A DNA stretch of 57,016 nt from Romeriopsis navalis LEGE 11480. GTDB lineage: Bacteria; Cyanobacteriota; Cyanobacteriia; Leptolyngbyales; Leptolyngbyaceae. Under the pieces are notes generated by a model that ran no database searches, was not told where the DNA came from, and saw only the letters and a program-made list of their open reading frames with translations. The stretch is taken from NCBI RefSeq assembly GCF_015207035.1, contig NZ_JADEXQ010000032.1, positions 1 through 57,016 on the forward strand, read 5' to 3'. Shown piece by piece: positions 47,368 through 56,517 of the stretch. How positions within the stretch are numbered: the first letter of the stretch is position 1; each line of letters opens with the position of its first letter. The position numbers and the translations under genes were made by a program.

Positions 47368-48405
47368 CTATAAAGTCCGGCGATATAACGCAACATAAAT
47401 CAGATACCAGATAATTGATGCCAACATAACTGGTACAGCAACGATACTGAGATAAACCATAGAAGCCGCGATCGCCGTTTCATCCGTTACACCAAACGGC
47501 ATCAAACCCGCCATAAAGCAAATTTGCATCGTGCCAAGATAAGCCGGAGCCGAAGGCAATGTCAGCCCAGCGAGCGTCAATGGCAAGACAACCAACGCCA
47601 CCCAGAACGGCAAATTCAGACTAAACGCGACCAGGCTAAAGTAAATACAAGTTGCGATCAACAGCCATTGCACAATTGACAACAGGAAGATGATCGGCAG
47701 TTGCGAGTTGGAGAAAGCAGAACGAATACCAGCACTCAGCTCCTGAATCTGCCAGACCACCTTGATTCCAAGCTGCTTGGGCAGTAAACGCGCCAGCAGA
47801 TTAACGAGGCCCACCATCAGCGGATTTTCAAACGCCAGAGCAATCAACGGCAACAACACCACACTCGCCATCACGGTAATCGCCACTAAGGCATCAGTTA
47901 AAACAGGCGGCGCATCGGCCATCAAAAACAATGTCGTCGCCGTCACCAAAATCACCGCAGCGAAGTCATACAGGCGCTCAGCCGCGATACTGCCAATAAT
48001 GGAGCTAGCCGATAACGACAAGTGTTTGCGGGTGGCAAAAGCGCGCAATAATTCCCCGGAATGAGGAATCACCGCATTGGCCGCCGTGCCCCAAGTCACC
48101 GCCCGAAACAGTGGGGCAAATGGACGACGATCAGTCCGCTCTGACAGGAGGAAACTCCAACGCCAAGCCCGCATGAGCAAATAGAGTGCATACACACCAA
48201 TGCCGTACAGAATAAAGACTTGGTTAACGGCCTGAATCGATGCTAGGACAGAGTCCCAAGAAGTACGGCGAAAGGCCAAGGTGAGAAAAAATGCGCCAAC
48301 GACTAAGCCCAGAAAAAGACTGCGGATGGAACCGCGCAGATTTGTTGGTGTTTTCTCAGCGGACTGGGCGACTGAATGATCAGTCTCGGGCATAGGAGTT
48401 TTCAT
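47368..48405 (-). CDS. Flippase-like membrane protein (UPF0104/AglD type)
   Basis: This is a 345-residue protein with about eight membrane helices. The family features are the N-terminal LRGSIRSLFLGLVVGAFFLTLAF, the loop WSFLLSERTDRRPFAPLFRAVTWGTAANAVIPHSGELLRAF, and the later LTLPSAPAYLGTMQICFMAGLMPFG. The family includes lysylphosphatidylglycerol-synthase-type membrane domains and AglD-related proteins thought to move lipid-linked sugars. Its place beside a GT2 enzyme, an oxidoreductase and a deacetylase supports a role in lipid-linked glycan transport. Confidence 0.88.
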   Translation of the reverse strand: MKTPMPETDHSVAQSAEKTPTNLRGSIRSLFLGLVVGAFFLTLAFRRTSWDSVLASIQAVNQVFILYGIGVYALYLLMRAWRWSFLLSERTDRRPFAPLFRAVTWGTAANAVIPHSGELLRAFATRKHLSLSASSIIGSIAAERLYDFAAVILVTATTLFLMADAPPVLTDALVAITVMASVVLLPLIALAFENPLMVGLVNLLARLLPKQLGIKVVWQIQELSAGIRSAFSNSQLPIIFLLSIVQWLLIATCIYFSLVAFSLNLPFWVALVVLPLTLAGLTLPSAPAYLGTMQICFMAGLMPFGVTDETAIAASMVYLSIVAVPVMLASIIWYLIYVALYRRTL

Positions 48406-48448
48406 AATTCTGACAATTAAGGCTGTGCATTACACAACCGGATATAAG

Positions 48449-49735
48449 TTAGACGCTCTCACTCAAGGATTCAAGACATTCGTCCGCGATCCGGACGCTG
48501 GAATTCCAGGAAGTGATATAGGGGTACACCTGAGCACTTGCGGCCAAATAAACATTGGAATGCCCCAGCTGAATCTGGGGTTTACGCTTCGTATAACCCA
48601 AGGGATAAATGGGTTCAACGAAAGGTGCTTTAAATACAAAGCGATCGACCACATTTGCGGCGGTGATTCCGCGTGAGGCATAGACTCGCAACAATTGTGC
48701 CAACCACTCATCCGCAATTTCATCCGCATCACGGCGATAAAGTTCGGAGTCGCGATGCGTATACTTCATCACATAGGCAGCATGACAGCCATTGTAATGC
48801 GCCGGATCAATCAAAGCCGAGGATTCAACTAAACCGTCAAATCCGGTCTCCGACTGCAAAATTGGGGTCCAATAATAGCCATCGACGGGCCGATCGAGAA
48901 ACACCATCATATTGACGACGCCTTGGTAGGTCAGCTCCGGCAACCATTCCACACCGTCAATATCCTGAGCGATCTGGGTCAAAATATTGATCGGCACGGT
49001 GGAGATCACCCGATCGAACTCAAACTGCTGACCATCCTGAGTCACAAGACTAACCATTGCCCCTGACTGCGCCAGTCGCTTGACCCCGGTTTCCAGTCGA
49101 ATTTGCCCCCCGGCCGCTGTAATTTTTTGGGCAATGGTTTGGATAAAGTTGTGCAATCCGCCTTTGAGATAGCCGCGCGGACCAACATTACTTTCACGCC
49201 CCATACGCTTTTTAATATAAAGGGCCGGCAGCTCCCCTGCACTATCCCCAAATTTGGCAGCAAACATCGGTTGCCAAAAGGTTTTCCAGAGTTTTGGGCC
49301 AAATAAACGCGCCAACCAAGCCCCAATCGGCGTATAGTCCAACTTTTCATCATTACCGAGATAGCGTAGCAAAAGCGTCATCACCCCCAATCGCAAGCGC
49401 TGTAGAAACGCTAGGGGCTGATAACGCAGCAAATCCAACGCCGTATTAAACGGATAGTGCTGTTCGCGATTGACCATCCCCATTGTGGTGTGACGCCAGT
49501 AGAGCTGGTCTTCCAGCCCCAGATCGCGAATCAACTGCAACAAATAATCATCACTGGGCATGATGCAGTGATAAAATCGATCGACTTGATGACCGTTGTA
49601 ATCAAAAAAGGTACCAAGCCCGCCGAGCTCATGACTCGATTCGAACAGTGTGACTTGATGACCTTGGGACGCCAAACGATAAGCCGAAGCAAGTCCAGCA
49701 ATACCCCCGCCAATAATGCCGATACTTAATGTCAT
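48449..49735 (-). CDS. FAD-dependent amine-oxidase-like oxidoreductase
   Basis: This is a 428-residue flavoprotein. The dinucleotide-binding motif is IGIIGGGIAGLASAYRLASQGHQVTLFESSHELGGLG at the N-terminus. The middle has GPKLWKTFWQPMFAAKFGDSAGELPALYIKKRM, and the second FAD contact near the end is AASAQVYPYITSWNSSVRIADEC. It belongs to the NAD(P)/FAD-dependent protoporphyrinogen-oxidase/UDP-galactopyranose-mutase-like group often found beside glycosyltransferases. Its substrate may be a lipid or sugar intermediate. It lies 13 bases downstream of the GT2 gene and 44 bases before the flippase-like gene. Confidence 0.88.
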   Translation of the reverse strand: MTLSIGIIGGGIAGLASAYRLASQGHQVTLFESSHELGGLGTFFDYNGHQVDRFYHCIMPSDDYLLQLIRDLGLEDQLYWRHTTMGMVNREQHYPFNTALDLLRYQPLAFLQRLRLGVMTLLLRYLGNDEKLDYTPIGAWLARLFGPKLWKTFWQPMFAAKFGDSAGELPALYIKKRMGRESNVGPRGYLKGGLHNFIQTIAQKITAAGGQIRLETGVKRLAQSGAMVSLVTQDGQQFEFDRVISTVPINILTQIAQDIDGVEWLPELTYQGVVNMMVFLDRPVDGYYWTPILQSETGFDGLVESSALIDPAHYNGCHAAYVMKYTHRDSELYRRDADEIADEWLAQLLRVYASRGITAANVVDRFVFKAPFVEPIYPLGYTKRKPQIQLGHSNVYLAASAQVYPYITSWNSSVRIADECLESLSESV

Positions 49736-49747
49736 TGATTGTCACCC

Positions 49748-50644
49748 TTAAATTTCACGCGCGGGCGGCGGACTAATACGATCGCGCAGCGCCAGTTTGA
49801 GATATTGCATAATTGTCCGCACAATCCGGATTTTGCTGGTGCTGAGTTTGCGATCGTACTGCAATCGGAACGGCACCTCAACAATGCGCGGTTTGCAGAA
49901 ACGCAGTTTTAGCAAAAGCTCAACCATGCAGGCAAAACCACTTTCCTCAATCAATCGGTAACCCCAGTGGCTCACCGCCCGATCAAGGAGTGAAATTCGG
50001 TAGGCCCGAAAACCACTGGTAAAGTCATTCACTTGGCGATCGATCGGCAACACCGTTTTAAAGCAGACCGCCGCACCACGAGATAGCAAACGCCGGAAGA
50101 AGGGTGCAGTTTTATCGTTACCACCAGCCACAAACCGCGAGGCAATCGCAATATCCGCCCCATTTTCGATCGCGGCCGCCAAATTCATGACCAACTGTGG
50201 GTCATGGGTATCATCCGCATCCATAATCACCAACAGATCGTTGTGATTGGCAGCTCCGGCGATTGGTTGTGGCGATGGGGGCGCTAATTCTGATCCAGGC
50301 GGTTGGGCTAACTGGACTGACGACTCACCAGTGGCAATTGTTGCCGCCAGGCGCAGGCTCGATCGCGCGGGTCGCAAAATCTGTTTACTGGCATCAACGA
50401 CGGCTCGAATCCCAGTCTGGACTGCCTGCCCCAGGCCCATATTGTAAGGATGATCAACCACGGTCAACTGCAAACCCGCCGCATTTTCTAAGGCAACACG
50501 CTTGGTGGCATCGGTGGAACCATCATTCACAATGAAAATCCGCAGATTTTCCAGTGTTGAAGGTGATAATAAAGCAAATCGTCGAAGCAAATTGGGTAGA
50601 GAAGCTTCTTCATTGAAAGCTGGTAGGACTATATAAATAGTCAT
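49748..50644 (-). CDS. Glycosyltransferase family 2 with internal insertion
   Basis: This is a GT-A enzyme of the dolichol-phosphate-mannose-synthase-like group. The N-terminal IVLPAFNEEASLPNLL, IFIVNDGSTDATKRV and NMGLGQAVQTGIR, the catalytic VIMDADDTHDP, and SGFRAYRISLL are all present. Between about residues 84 and 135 is an extra, low-complexity segment rich in Ala, Ser and Pro, absent from typical members. It likely makes a polyprenyl-phosphate sugar used by membrane enzymes, with the neighbouring flippase moving it across. The ATG at 50644 is used; a GTG 15 bases upstream is also in frame. Confidence 0.9.
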   Translation of the reverse strand: MTIYIVLPAFNEEASLPNLLRRFALLSPSTLENLRIFIVNDGSTDATKRVALENAAGLQLTVVDHPYNMGLGQAVQTGIRAVVDASKQILRPARSSLRLAATIATGESSVQLAQPPGSELAPPSPQPIAGAANHNDLLVIMDADDTHDPQLVMNLAAAIENGADIAIASRFVAGGNDKTAPFFRRLLSRGAAVCFKTVLPIDRQVNDFTSGFRAYRISLLDRAVSHWGYRLIEESGFACMVELLLKLRFCKPRIVEVPFRLQYDRKLSTSKIRIVRTIMQYLKLALRDRISPPPAREI

Positions 50645-50973
50645 TGCACTAATTCCCACTTAGATTAAGTGTAGTTATGAACAGGAAACCCTAAACTTGT
50701 ATTTTCACTATATTGGGAAACTGCTAAAACTTAAGTAATTTTACGATGAATTTTTCTGCGTCAAAGGCTTCGCCATGATGTTGATGTTCAGCCTACGGCA
50801 ATGGATCAAAAATTCATTATGCGAACAGACAGGAAGCGCTGGTAGCATAGAAGACACTAATCGACCAAGCTCGCTTAGAATACTCAGTGTGAGCATATTC
50901 AAAAAGCAGGGTATTTGTAGCATTTAGCACTAGAAACCTATTCGACCAATCCATTAATTTAGGTGATATTAAA
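50645..50973. other. Divergent promoter region, no gene seen
   Basis: 329 bases between the divergent GT2 and deacetylase genes. It is noticeably A/T-rich (for example ACTTGTATTTTCACTATATTG). No credible gene or hairpin was seen. It should carry the promoters for both directions. Confidence 0.4.
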
Positions 50974-51927
50974 ATGCGACAGATCGCAAGTATTTCGTTG
51001 GATTTAGACAATAAGTGGTCTTATCTGCGGGCCCAAGGAGTTGAAGGATGGGAACAATTTCCGTCATATTTTTCGCTAGTCGTGCCCAAAATACTTGCGA
51101 TTGCTGACCAATGCCGCTTAGCTTTGACCGTATTTGTCGTCGGGCGGGATGCCGAAATTGCCGACAATGTGCCATGGCTTCAGCAGATTGTGGCAGCAGG
51201 CCATGACATCGGTAACCATAGCTACATGCATGAGCCATGGATGCAGGAAAATCCGATCGAGGAGATTGAGATCGAGTTGCACAAAGCGGCGAAGGCGATC
51301 GAATCTGCTACCGGGCAAAAGACCAATTCGTTTCGGGGACCGGGGTTTGCGGTTTCGACGAACTTGCTAACAGTACTTCAAGATCAAGGATATGTTTATG
51401 ACGCTTCAGTCTTCCCAACATTTTTAGGATCGATCTTACGGAAGGCTGCCTTAGAAAGAGCCGAGGTGCCCGATGCAATTAAGAATGCGCCAAATCCTGA
51501 ATTTGGTCGGTTTGGCGATGGGTTTCGATCGGTCACACCACACCGATGGAGTGTGAATGGCGGGAGTATTTTAGAGATTCCCGTCACAACCATGCCAGTG
51601 TTTCGAGTACCGATTCATTTAACGTACTTGCACTTTCTCGCAAGCAAGTCAAAACTATTGGCAAAACTATATCTCTGGTTCGCCTTAACGATGTGCAAAA
51701 TCTTTCGGGTCGAACCATCGATCCTGCTGCATCCACTAGACTTTATTGCGGCTGATACTGTCCCAGAATTAGGGCACTTTCCTGGCATGGGGGGCAGCAC
51801 CGAAGAAAAATGTGCTTTGACGATCGAGTTTTTACAACAGATTCAGAAAGGGTTTAAGCTGATGTCTCTCTCCGAATATGCCACGTTGGTTCAGCATCGC
51901 CAACGACTTAAGGTTATGACGCCATAA
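50974..51927 (+). CDS. Polysaccharide deacetylase (NodB-like)
   Basis: This is a 317-residue enzyme of carbohydrate esterase family 4. Motif 1 is SISLDLDNKW (modified from TFDDGP, with Asp residues kept). Motif 2 is HDIGNHSYMHEPW, an HSxxH metal site. Motif 3 is FRGPGFAVS. The C-terminal half has LLHPLDFIAADTVPELGHFPGMGG. No signal peptide is visible, suggesting a cytoplasmic substrate such as a lipid-linked aminosugar. It is divergent from the glycan cluster and is likely functionally tied to it. Confidence 0.9.
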   Translation: MRQIASISLDLDNKWSYLRAQGVEGWEQFPSYFSLVVPKILAIADQCRLALTVFVVGRDAEIADNVPWLQQIVAAGHDIGNHSYMHEPWMQENPIEEIEIELHKAAKAIESATGQKTNSFRGPGFAVSTNLLTVLQDQGYVYDASVFPTFLGSILRKAALERAEVPDAIKNAPNPEFGRFGDGFRSVTPHRWSVNGGSILEIPVTTMPVFRVPIHLTYLHFLASKSKLLAKLYLWFALTMCKIFRVEPSILLHPLDFIAADTVPELGHFPGMGGSTEEKCALTIEFLQQIQKGFKLMSLSEYATLVQHRQRLKVMTP

Positions 51928-52145
51928 AAGCCGCCGTCAAACAGTCGATCGGCACCGAAAATATCCAGCCTGGCTTGCCGCAGCGGTGAGCCATTTTTAT
52001 GGTCAAGCAATTTTTCTTTCAAGAAAAGATGAAGAGGTTATGCAAGTTTGGCAAAGTTGGCACAATCCGAATCTCCGGGATTACACTGAGATATTCGACG
52101 ATCCGATATCTCACAGTGATGCACTCGCATTCCGCGCCCGATCAG

Positions 52146-52493
52146 ATGAACAGCCGCATGACAAACCAAGATCTAGAGACATTGGAAAATTTTGAGCTGT
52201 GGCTTCGATCGCAGCAACCAACCACTGTCGTGGGCAAATCAGCTACGACTTGCGGCTGCCCGCTAGCAAATTGGGGTAAGTCCGTGCTGGGCGGTCAGAC
52301 TTTTGTGGACGGCGGTGAGCTATGGGCTGAATCGAGCCAGGGCACCGTCAGCTTTTATCTATCGGAAATGTGTGCGCTGTTTGTCCAGAAAGTTGATGGT
52401 TTTATCGCATCCGACATTACAGCCAGTGAGGCGATCGAGATTTTGCAAGAATGCCGCTGGGAAATTGCGGCCACAACACTAGGCGTTGAGTAA
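52146..52493 (+). CDS. Small hypothetical protein
   Basis: The frame is open from 51999, but the part before about 52122 is unlike a natural protein (basic, no domain). From 52146 or 52158 it reads MTNQDLETLENFELWLRSQQ and ends with ASEAIEILQECRWEI. It contains CGCPLANW and one further Cys. The family was not recognised, and no clear ribosome site was found. A hairpin with one mismatch (GAGcCAGTTG at 52505-52514 with CAACTGaCTC at 52521-52530) follows the stop. Confidence 0.55.
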   Translation: MNSRMTNQDLETLENFELWLRSQQPTTVVGKSATTCGCPLANWGKSVLGGQTFVDGGELWAESSQGTVSFYLSEMCALFVQKVDGFIASDITASEAIEILQECRWEIAATTLGVE

Positions 52494-52690
52494 ACCAGTT
52501 GAATGAGCCAGTTGAGTAAGCAACTGACTCGCACAGCAATTGCCATACATGCTCTCTGGGGAAAAAACCCTAAATAAACTATTCAGACGACAAGTTACGG
52601 AATTCGTCAGAACCTGAGTCACGATCAACACCACCTCCAGTAAGCTGAAGGCAGGAACGATGGCGCAACGGTAAGCTGATTCATAATCCA

Positions 52691-53398
52691 ATGGCGACTA
52701 AATTTAAGTTTGATTGGGGTAATTTCTTACAGGGAGGGCTATTGCTTTATGCCATGGCTAGTCTGTTAATGTTTGACCCAATAAAATCGCTAGGCATTGC
52801 CCTATATGAGTTTTCATGGGTGCCCACAACGGCGATCGTCACGCAAGCGGCAACACGGAATAAAGCAACTTTCACCTACCAATACACAGTCAATAATCAA
52901 GTATTTCAGAGTCAGCGCTACGCGATCGCCCCGCGGCGAAAGACAGCGATCGAGGCCATTCGCGAGTTTGAATTGGGGCAAGCGGTGAATATTTACTACA
53001 ACCCCAGGAACCCACAGCAAGCGATCGTGATGAAACGGAAATTAGCGCCGATATTCATTTTATTTCGCCTGTTATTCGGGGGCATATTCGCTTGGATGGC
53101 AACGGGGCTGACTTTTTTCGAGGATGTGGGGGGATTAATCAATTACCGCATGGAGAAAGAAGACCAAGCCGCACTGAAGTTTGGCGCACAATACCAGGAG
53201 CGGCTGGATGAACCCGTGGAGCAGTTAGTTCCAGAAATCATCCGACATCTGCCCAAAGCACTGAGGCGATCGCTGGGTAAATACCTGAACCAGCAGAAAC
53301 GCCAGGGTGGAGCAAGCTATCTACGCTCAAAGACTGGTTTACCACCCAAACTATGTGAGCAGATCATGGAGCAGCTTGAGCATGAGCGCAACCAATAA
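52691..53398 (+). CDS. DUF3592-type membrane protein
   Basis: This is a 235-residue protein. An N-terminal helix (about 14-34, LQGGLLLYAMASLLMF) is followed by a periplasmic DUF3592-like region (WVPTTAIVTQAATRNKATFTYQYTVNNQVFQSQRYAI ... QAVNIYYNPRNPQQAIV). A second helix (about 118-138) and a C-terminal cytoplasmic charged tail follow. The YxYxVNxxxxxSxRY and VxIYYNPxNPxxAIV patterns are typical of DUF3592. The function is unknown. No strong neighbour link was seen. Confidence 0.8.
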   Translation: MATKFKFDWGNFLQGGLLLYAMASLLMFDPIKSLGIALYEFSWVPTTAIVTQAATRNKATFTYQYTVNNQVFQSQRYAIAPRRKTAIEAIREFELGQAVNIYYNPRNPQQAIVMKRKLAPIFILFRLLFGGIFAWMATGLTFFEDVGGLINYRMEKEDQAALKFGAQYQERLDEPVEQLVPEIIRHLPKALRRSLGKYLNQQKRQGGASYLRSKTGLPPKLCEQIMEQLEHERNQ

Positions 53399-53798
53399 TC
53401 CCCAGTAATTTGCCGAGTTAAGTAATTCGCCGAATTAATCGATCGCCATAGTTATTTAAGATTCGACAAGTTTTCCAGATTGCGGCTTCTGCACTGAGAA
53501 ACCACAGACACAGTGATTTGAAAGCTACAAACGTCATCACGAAGCAGTATCGCACTTCTGCATTTTCGGGCGTAAAACACAACGCCGTTAGCCGTTAATG
53601 AAACACCACAACTTGCTCAAAACTCTGTGATGTTTGGGACGCCTCGATCGGACATGGGCAGAAGCAAGCGGTATGACCGACTAAAATATGACCGACTCAA
53701 GTGCCGCGTGAGTGACAATCATCGCTGATATTAACGCGATGCGAATTGCCCAATCGAGGACATGATAAAGCGCTATTGGGAAACGGGCAAAACACAGC
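53399..53798. other. Intergenic region without gene
   Basis: 400 bases. A near repeat (TAATTTGCCGAGTTAAG / TAATTCGCCGAATTAAT, about 53407-53440) lies near the beginning. No hairpin with a T run, RNA gene or credible ORF was seen. It precedes the acyltransferase gene. Confidence 0.4.
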
Positions 53799-54893
53799 AT
53801 GGGACAACGCGTTCGATATTTAGATAATCTGCGAGCAACAGCAACAATCTTGCTACTGCCGTATCATGCAGCGCGCATCTTCGACTGGGTACCGTATTAC
53901 CTCAAAGCCGCTAGACTGGATGGCTTTGAGCTATTTTGCCGATTTGTTGATGTTTGGTTTATGCCGTTATTCTTTGTGATTGCGGGGGCGGCAGCGAGCT
54001 TTTCACTACGCCAGCGATCGGCCACGCAATTTATCTTCGAACGGTTACAGCGGCTAATGCCGCCGTTTATTTTGGTCGGTCTGTTTTTGATGCCACTGAA
54101 TGGCTATTTTGCTTACCGGCATCAGAAGCAAGCGCAACTGAGTTTTTTGCAGTACTTGCCAACGTTTCTCGAACTTGACCCCAAGGATTTAGCTGGGTTT
54201 AACGGTGGATTTGCATTTGGTCATCTCTGGTTTTTACTATACTTGATGGCATTTTCGATTTTGATGATTGTGCTACGCTTCTGCGTATTTCAGCCTTTAT
54301 CCAAGCAATTGGGAAAAGCCCCCCAGTCGATTATCGTCATGGGTTTTACCCTAGGCGTTCCGCTGCTACTGAGTGCAGCGCGGAGTCTGCGTTGGGCTTA
54401 TCCGAGCTTGGTGTATTTCGCCCCATTTTATGGTTTGGGCTTTGTCTTATTTCAAACCAAATCACAGCGGATAGTATTTCAATACTTTGGGCCATTTCTA
54501 GGGGGATTAGGGATGATTAGTATGCCGATAGTCTTGGGACTACGGTTTTGGCAGCCGGAACTATCGGGGGATATTTGGTATGAGAGCCTACGGTCGTTGA
54601 ATGCGTTTTTTTGGACGATCGGACTGTTGTATTTGGGAGAAAAGTTTTTCGATCGAACCTCCCGAATTTTAGATTGGGTAAATCAGTACGGATTATCCGT
54701 ATATGTCCTGCATATCCCAATCATGACGGGCATTGGCTATCTCACACTGCCTCACATCAAGAATGCATTTCTCGCTTGGTTAGTCATTAGCCTATTAAGT
54801 ACAATTGCAACGCTGTTAGGTGCTGTTTTGGTCAATCAGACTTGGCTGAATATGCGGCTGTGGCTAGCCCACCAATCAAGATGGTATCGATAA
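53799..54893 (+). CDS. Acyltransferase family 3 membrane protein
   Basis: This is a 364-residue protein with about ten membrane helices. The N-terminus VRYLDNLRATATILLLPYHAA carries the family's conserved Arg/His (YLDNLRA and PYH). FMPLFFVIAGAAASFSL follows, with the RLQRLMPPFILVG loop. It resembles OpgC/acyltransferase-3 proteins that transfer acyl or succinyl groups to glycans at the membrane. A short hairpin follows. Its glycan substrate may come from the clusters in this window, but there is no direct evidence. Confidence 0.88.
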   Translation: MGQRVRYLDNLRATATILLLPYHAARIFDWVPYYLKAARLDGFELFCRFVDVWFMPLFFVIAGAAASFSLRQRSATQFIFERLQRLMPPFILVGLFLMPLNGYFAYRHQKQAQLSFLQYLPTFLELDPKDLAGFNGGFAFGHLWFLLYLMAFSILMIVLRFCVFQPLSKQLGKAPQSIIVMGFTLGVPLLLSAARSLRWAYPSLVYFAPFYGLGFVLFQTKSQRIVFQYFGPFLGGLGMISMPIVLGLRFWQPELSGDIWYESLRSLNAFFWTIGLLYLGEKFFDRTSRILDWVNQYGLSVYVLHIPIMTGIGYLTLPHIKNAFLAWLVISLLSTIATLLGAVLVNQTWLNMRLWLAHQSRWYR

Positions 54894-54908
54894 TATGGCG
54901 GCACATGG

Positions 54909-54930
54909 GTCAATAAAGAGATTGACTTTT
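54909..54930 (+). terminator. Short hairpin after the acyltransferase gene
   Basis: GTCAAT (54909-54914), loop AAAGAG, ATTGAC (54921-54926), then TTTT. It is a weak intrinsic terminator candidate between convergent genes. Confidence 0.45.
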
Positions 54931-54962
54931 GCGTGATAACACGTCAAGTCCTCGGCAACTGA

Positions 54963-55421
54963 CTATCTCACAGTGTCCTTGGGCCGATCGGACTCAGCAA
55001 GACCAGCTGTCCGGCTTTGATACCAGCGATGCGCCAAGGAACCGACGATAAACGCACCCAGAAATAGCACTGGATTCCAAACGCCCAAGACCAATGCGGT
55101 AATTCCTGGCCCCGGACAATATCCCGAAATTCCCCAACCAATCCCAAAAATCACAGCACCGAGGATTAAGGGACGATCGATATCTCGGCGCGTGGGCAAC
55201 CGAAATTCATTAGCAAAGATCGGCTGACTGCGACGCAGCACAAACCGAAAAGCAATCACCGTGACGGAAACGGCCCCACCGAGTACAAACAATAAGGTTG
55301 GGTCCCAAGTGCCCGCAACATCGAGGAAACCGAGTACCCGATCGCGATCGACCATTTGCGATAGGCCCAAGCCAATGCTGAATAAAACACCCGTGAACAA
55401 CGCAACTAAATTCTGGTTCAT
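54963..55421 (-). CDS. YeeE/YedE-type transporter, second half (DUF6691/PmpB-like)
   Basis: This is a 152-residue protein with four membrane helices. It contains GLGLSQMVDRDRVLGFLDVAGTWDPTLLFVLGGA and the Cys-bearing GIGWGISGYCPGPGITAL. In the YeeE/YedE family such paired small proteins correspond to the two halves of a single thiosulfate/sulfur-compound channel. The stop of the upstream gene and this start are 12 bases apart, so they are one operon. The substrate is likely a reduced sulfur species. Confidence 0.88.
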   Translation of the reverse strand: MNQNLVALFTGVLFSIGLGLSQMVDRDRVLGFLDVAGTWDPTLLFVLGGAVSVTVIAFRFVLRRSQPIFANEFRLPTRRDIDRPLILGAVIFGIGWGISGYCPGPGITALVLGVWNPVLFLGAFIVGSLAHRWYQSRTAGLAESDRPKDTVR

Positions 55422-55433
55422 GACTTCCTCGGG

Positions 55434-55883
55434 TTATTTAACGATCGCCAACAGGCCATGTCGCAAGACAAAGACTGTCAATATGGCAGTGGACAAAAAG
55501 GTACAAACGGCAACAAACGATCGTACGGACAAGCGACCTAAACCACAGACACCGTGGCCACTGGTACAGCCATTTCCCATCCGCGTACCAAAGCCAACCA
55601 GCAAACCGCCGATTAACATCGCAACGGGCGCAAAGGTCGAGCGGGGGGTCGGTTGCGTCGCGATGCCAAATTCATATAGCAATCCCCCGAGCAGCATGCC
55701 CGCCAGAAAATACCAGCGCCAGACTTCTGATCGAGCCGCATTGGTGGTGCGATCAATCCTGGCTGCCCCATTCAAAATACCGCTTATCCCCGTAATCCGA
55801 CCATTGAAGGCCAACATCAAGGTGCTACTGAGGCCGATTAAAACACCCCCCAACAAACCCGTTACCCAATTAAACTCGGCCAT
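55434..55883 (-). CDS. YeeE/YedE-type transporter, first half (PmpA-like)
   Basis: This is a 149-residue protein with four membrane helices. The signature GTRMGNGCTSGHGVCGLGRLSVRSF contains two Cys in the pore motif, typical of YeeE/YedE sulfur transporters. The N-terminal GVLIGLSSTLMLAFNGRITGISGIL is also typical. It forms an operon with the adjacent second half. No sulfur-oxidation or rhodanese gene lies next to it in this window. Confidence 0.9.
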   Translation of the reverse strand: MAEFNWVTGLLGGVLIGLSSTLMLAFNGRITGISGILNGAARIDRTTNAARSEVWRWYFLAGMLLGGLLYEFGIATQPTPRSTFAPVAMLIGGLLVGFGTRMGNGCTSGHGVCGLGRLSVRSFVAVCTFLSTAILTVFVLRHGLLAIVK

Positions 55884-56151
55884 TATTACCTCGCTCCATC
55901 ACGGCACCAACCATCTCTCATCATTAAACCAGACTAGACGGGCATAAATGAGCTGACCACAACCAATCAACGTTTCAGCGGTCAGCAAACCGGTCGCAGA
56001 TAAAAATGTGGGTACTGTTTATCCATCCGAATCGATGCGATTACAGAAGTAACGATTACGAGATGAAAAGCGATCGCGATTTTGCAAGTATGCCGCGAGG
56101 AAATGATGGCGTGATGGCGATGAAAAATTAAGGGAGTTATGACGATCGAGC

Positions 56152-56517
56152 CTAACGTTGGAGCCATGAGACAATTACCATCAATGGCAGAATCGCTATC
56201 CACTGGTAAACCGGCAATACCACAAAGACTAGACCACTCTGCGGATCGGGGTTGGCGATTAAGCTTTCATGTAACAGGAATGCCGTGGAACCGGTGAGGA
56301 GAACAGCCGCAAGTGTGAGGAGAAGTTGCGATTTTGGCTTTTGGCGCAACCAATAGAAAACGGTGATGACCGTACCGTAGGGGAACAATGACCAAGTGGC
56401 CAAGGCAATAAAAAATGGCCACCACCAGAGTTGGTCTGGTTCTCCCGCATATAGCATGAAGCCAATGTTAATCAGGGTTCCAGCGGCGAGGATGGCATAG
56501 GTGATGAAGGGTGGCAT
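56152..56517 (-). CDS. Four-helix hypothetical membrane protein
   Basis: This is a 121-residue protein with four hydrophobic helices (FITYAILAAGTLINIGFML, WWPFFIALATWSLFPYGTVITVFYW, LLLTLAAVLLTGSTAFLL, VFVVLPVYQWIAILPLMVIV). No family was recognised. It lies between the YeeE/YedE pair and the partial flavodoxin-like gene, all on the minus strand but widely spaced. Confidence 0.7.
   Translation of the reverse strand: MPPFITYAILAAGTLINIGFMLYAGEPDQLWWWPFFIALATWSLFPYGTVITVFYWLRQKPKSQLLLTLAAVLLTGSTAFLLHESLIANPDPQSGLVFVVLPVYQWIAILPLMVIVSWLQR

Noticed and set aside
52656-52690. tRNA-Met-like string (GGCGCAACGGTA, then ATTCATAAT)
   Set aside because: Only the D-loop and anticodon-like parts appear; no T-loop GGTTCGA, no acceptor stem, and the DUF3592 gene starts at once.
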